Shown one piece after another: positions 7,964 through 10,000 of a stretch of 10,000 bases of DNA. The stretch is from Penaeus vannamei (lineage: Eukaryota; Arthropoda; Malacostraca; Decapoda; Penaeidae). The notes under the pieces are model-generated. The model was not told the DNA's origin and did no database searches. It saw only the letters and a list, made by a program, of their open reading frames with translations. The stretch is taken from positions 15,092,566 to 15,102,565 of the forward strand of contig NC_091577.1 in assembly GCF_042767895.1 (NCBI RefSeq), in the 5' to 3' direction. Positions within the stretch are counted from its first letter, which is position 1, and every line of letters starts with the position of its first letter. The translations under genes and the position numbers were made by a program.

Positions 7964-7967
<4 letters not shown>
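7899..7967 (+). CDS. Candidate 5' coding exon: Lys-rich heptad repeats, truncated by a GT microsatellite
   Basis: Two tandem ATGs (7899 and 7902, the second in CCATGATGGCC) open a GC-rich frame that stands out from its AT-rich surroundings. After Met-Met come three 21-base repeats (7905-7925, 7926-7946, 7947-7967) encoding AKEPKKT, AKEPAKS and PKELERQ, mostly with G or C in third positions. The third repeat ends exactly at the start of (GT)32. Continuing the frame through the microsatellite gives only Cys-Val runs, so a real exon would have to end with a donor in the GT tract (GGCA|GTGTGT, weak). The charged Lys/Pro/Glu composition resembles disordered or chromatin-type tails, but no family is recognised. 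A minisatellite without coding function is the alternative. Confidence 0.35.

Positions 7968-8030
<63 letters not shown>
7967..8030. repeat. (GT)32 microsatellite
   Basis: Perfect GT alternation over 64 bases, followed by a short AT/ACAT tract (8031-8052). Confidence 0.97.
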
Positions 8031-8032
<2 letters not shown>

Positions 8033-8124
8033 TTATATATACATATACATTCATAAACACCTCCCCTACTTTCGGGACTTATCACATCAAGATCATCGGC
8101 TGTGATTGCTACGGAAATACATTC

Positions 8125-8468
8125 GGTAATTTTCTATATTACCTTCGCCCCTCCGATATCGACAATTTTGGTATCGTTGAATTCCTCTCACTGTCCACAT
8201 TGCAAATATATAGTTTTTATTGCGCGGAAACCCCCCGTTAGCGACAAACTTTGCCCCGATAGCAGGGGAGGGCATGAAAGGTTCCGGGGAAAATGCGGGG
8301 TTAAATAACACTAATAAATAACCCACAGTTAAAATAACCATGGTTATTCACATGACTTTCCATTGCAAGGGGCTGTGCCCCCTGCGACCCCCCCTGGGGG
8401 GGCTGCCGCCCCCTAACCCCGCCGAGGACACAAAACTTCCACCACGTATTCCCGGCAGGCTAGAACGT
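8125..8468 (+). repeat. Left arm of the foldback element
   Basis: This arm pairs with 8670-8994. The segment 8269-8311 has no counterpart on the right, because there the corresponding stretch is an inverted copy of the element terminus. Confidence 0.8.
8333..8348. repeat. 16-bp perfect palindrome AATAACCATGGTTATT
   Basis: Present at the equivalent position in each arm (8333-8348 and 8772-8787). It is preserved intact in both, although the neighbouring bases differ. Confidence 0.9.
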
Positions 8469-8669
8469 TACACAGTTATCGGCGATCTCGTACCTCGTAA
8501 CATTCCCACTGAATCAGCATACTAACCTTGACATAGTCAACATTGTATACAGATACGATTGCATTATAATCAGGATGAACAAGGTATACCATGAACAGAA
8601 GAACGGCGGTGGCCCGCCATCGTCGGGTCGGCGGGTTTTGCGCCTTTTTTCGATGCATCTAGTTCGTGT

Positions 8670-8994
8670 GCGCTCTATCCTGCCGTGAATACGTGGGGGA
8701 TATTGTGTGTCCTCGGCGGGGGTTGGGTGGCGGCAGCCCCCTTCAGGAGGGGTCACATGGAAAGTCATGTGAATAACCATGGTTATTTTCACTGTGGGTT
8801 ATATTATTAGGGTAATTTTCTATATTACGTCCGCCGCTCCGACATCGTCGCCCCTGCTATCGGGGCCAAGTTTGCCGCAAACGGGGGGTTTCCGCGCAAT
8901 AAAACCTACATATTTGGATTGTACAGAGTGAGAAGAATCCAACGATACCAAAATCGTCGATATGGGAGAGGCGAAGGTAATATAGAAAATTACC
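8670..8994 (-). repeat. Right arm of the foldback element
   Basis: Inverted copy of the left arm. It differs mainly at its middle, where the left arm has unrelated sequence. Confidence 0.8.
8811..8994. mobile_element. 184-bp nested inverted-repeat element in the right arm
   Basis: Bases 8811-8847 and 8958-8994 are 37-base inverted repeats that differ at about five positions, and the outer 18 bases (GGTAATTTTCTATATTAC) are identical. The right arm therefore contains a complete small element sharing its outer end with the large one. The bases flanking it (ATTATTAG and AAAGTTGT) show no target duplication. Confidence 0.7.
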
Positions 8995-9676
8995 AAAGTT
9001 GTCTACTACATTCGCTTTATCAAGATGTATCCTTTCACGAGTTTTGTCTTGTTTGTTGGTCAAAAGTGAAAACGTAAACAAATTTCCGATGCAAATTTAT
9101 ACCCAAGTTTTGTTATTGTTAATCAGTATAAAACAGTTATTTCAAATATTATGTAGATAATTTTACAATGTGACCGATCTAACAGTATAGGGTGACATTA
9201 TCACAGACACTTGTAAATACTAAACAAATAACAATTTAGATTTAATAATTTTGCAATATCCATGTTTTGTGACTGTTAACACTATCCCTGAGCTTCCGTG
9301 ATTAATTATTTATTTATATATTTCATCTTTCCTTCTTTGAATTGATACATGGCGTACCCCGCGTGTCACGAATACTCTGTTGTCATTTAATTTGTGTTGT
9401 ATAGGCTTGTACCTCCATGAACGAAATGAAATGATGAATAAAAGTTTATGCGGGTTCTATCACATTAGCGGAAATAAGAAAGAACTCAAGTATTTTGATT
9501 TATTGCCAAAAACTACAAAACATATCATCCAACATCTTCACCAAAAACAATATCATCACATAACATTATAAAACGAAGATAAATACTTCGGTATTTACAA
9601 AGTCAAACCGTAAATCTGTGGCACAATCTAACCTTACCCGCACATCAAACTCATGAATATATACGTGTAAACTTAC
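8995..9676. other. AT-rich DNA without a recognised gene
   Basis: No repeat, RNA or convincing coding region is seen. A 63-codon plus-strand frame (9380-9571) has no recognisable motif and sits in AT-rich sequence. If the exon at 9961-10000 is real, this could be intron. Confidence 0.5.
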
Positions 9677-9677
9677 A

Positions 9678-9708
<31 letters not shown>
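9677..9708. repeat. (ATAA)8 microsatellite
   Basis: Eight perfect tetranucleotide units, followed by a short A-rich link into the AT tract. Confidence 0.95.
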
Positions 9709-9719
9709 AAAATATATAA

Positions 9720-9723
<4 letters not shown>

Positions 9724-9798
<75 letters not shown>
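9724..9798. repeat. (AT)37 microsatellite
   Basis: 75 bases of perfect AT alternation, followed by degenerate TATA/CATA sequence to about 9865. Confidence 0.95.
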
Positions 9799-9800
<2 letters not shown>

Positions 9801-9960
9801 TATATACATTTACATGTATATATATGTATATTCACATACATGGTTGTATATGCATACATATATATGTGGAAATAACTACTGTATTTATAAAAACAGAAAA
9901 TCTGAACACATAAAAAAATCTAAAATAGATGTAACTAATATATCACCGTCCCAGACTTAC

Positions 9961-10000
9961 CTGGCGATAACAGAATTATCTAGTACATAAAACTCTAACC
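9961..10000 (-). CDS. Candidate 3' end of an exon at the window edge, with consensus donor
   Basis: On the minus strand the bases CGCCAG|GTAAGTCT (junction between 9961 and 9960) match the splice-donor consensus almost perfectly. One frame of the 40 upstream bases is open and reads LEFYVLDNSVIA plus two bases before the junction. The exon would continue beyond the window. No family can be assigned from 13 codons, and an unused donor-like string is possible. Confidence 0.3.

Larger units (their letters stand above)
8125..8994. mobile_element. 870-bp foldback element with long inverted arms
   Basis: The left arm (8125-8468) and right arm (8670-8994) are inverted copies. The outer 145 bases match at roughly 85-90 % by eye, and the inner 165 bases match well, including AATAACCATGGTTATT, CATGACTTTCCA, GGGGGCTGCCGCC and CGCCGAGGACACA. 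Both ends read GGTAATTTTCTATATTACC. A spacer of about 200 bases (8469-8669) has no coding motif. The arms are more GC- and CpG-rich than their flanks. Candidate target duplications TACATTCG lie at 8118-8125 and 9007-9014, but the right copy is 12 bases beyond the inverted end. It looks like a non-autonomous DNA transposon or foldback element of unknown superfamily. Open frames shared by the two arms are by-products of the repeat. Confidence 0.85.

Noticed and set aside
8093..9081. Similar peptides (GNFLYYLR..FYCAETPR) encoded in both foldback arms
   Set aside because: They arise because the arms are inverted copies. Neither has a start, a domain or an intact frame through its arm.

Overview
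The window is eukaryotic nuclear DNA. It is AT-rich, packed with di- and tetranucleotide repeats, holds no long intact gene, and carries decayed copies of eukaryotic mobile elements. The density of (AT)n, (GATA)n and (GT)n tracts, together with a Merlin-type (ISXO2-like) transposase and a non-LTR retrotransposon tail, suggests an invertebrate. A decapod crustacean such as a penaeid shrimp fits best, but that is an inference from style and no species marker is present.

Layout: 1-1600 is mostly featureless AT-rich DNA with an (A)28 tract, a small tRNA-Lys(CUU)-like fold and three perfect short hairpins. 1602-2530 is a purine-biased block of three diverged direct repeats; its minus strand reads as a proline-rich polypeptide, probably a mobile-element relic. 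2534-3746 is about 1.2 kb of AT-dominated satellite. 3995-4888 is the 5'-truncated, mutated 3' end of a non-LTR retrotransposon on the plus strand. 5329-5560 is CpG-rich and may hold a promoter plus a tiny minus-strand first exon. 5696-6759 is a decayed Merlin/ISXO2-like transposase on the minus strand, interrupted by a 32-bp perfect palindrome with 8-bp target duplications. 6983-7030 is a 48-nt hairpin. 7899-7967 is a GC-rich run of three 21-base coding repeats that abuts a (GT)32 tract. 8125-8994 is an 870-bp foldback element with arms of about 330 bp and a smaller inverted-repeat element nested in its right arm. 9677-9798 is more microsatellite. A strong splice donor near the right edge implies a minus-strand exon entering the window there.

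There is no operon or cooperating gene set. The best reading is intron or intergenic DNA of a repeat-rich genome in which several mobile elements landed and decayed. The best candidates for real host-gene sequence are three short putative exons (minus 5329-5366, plus 7899-7967, minus 9961-10000). None is proven.
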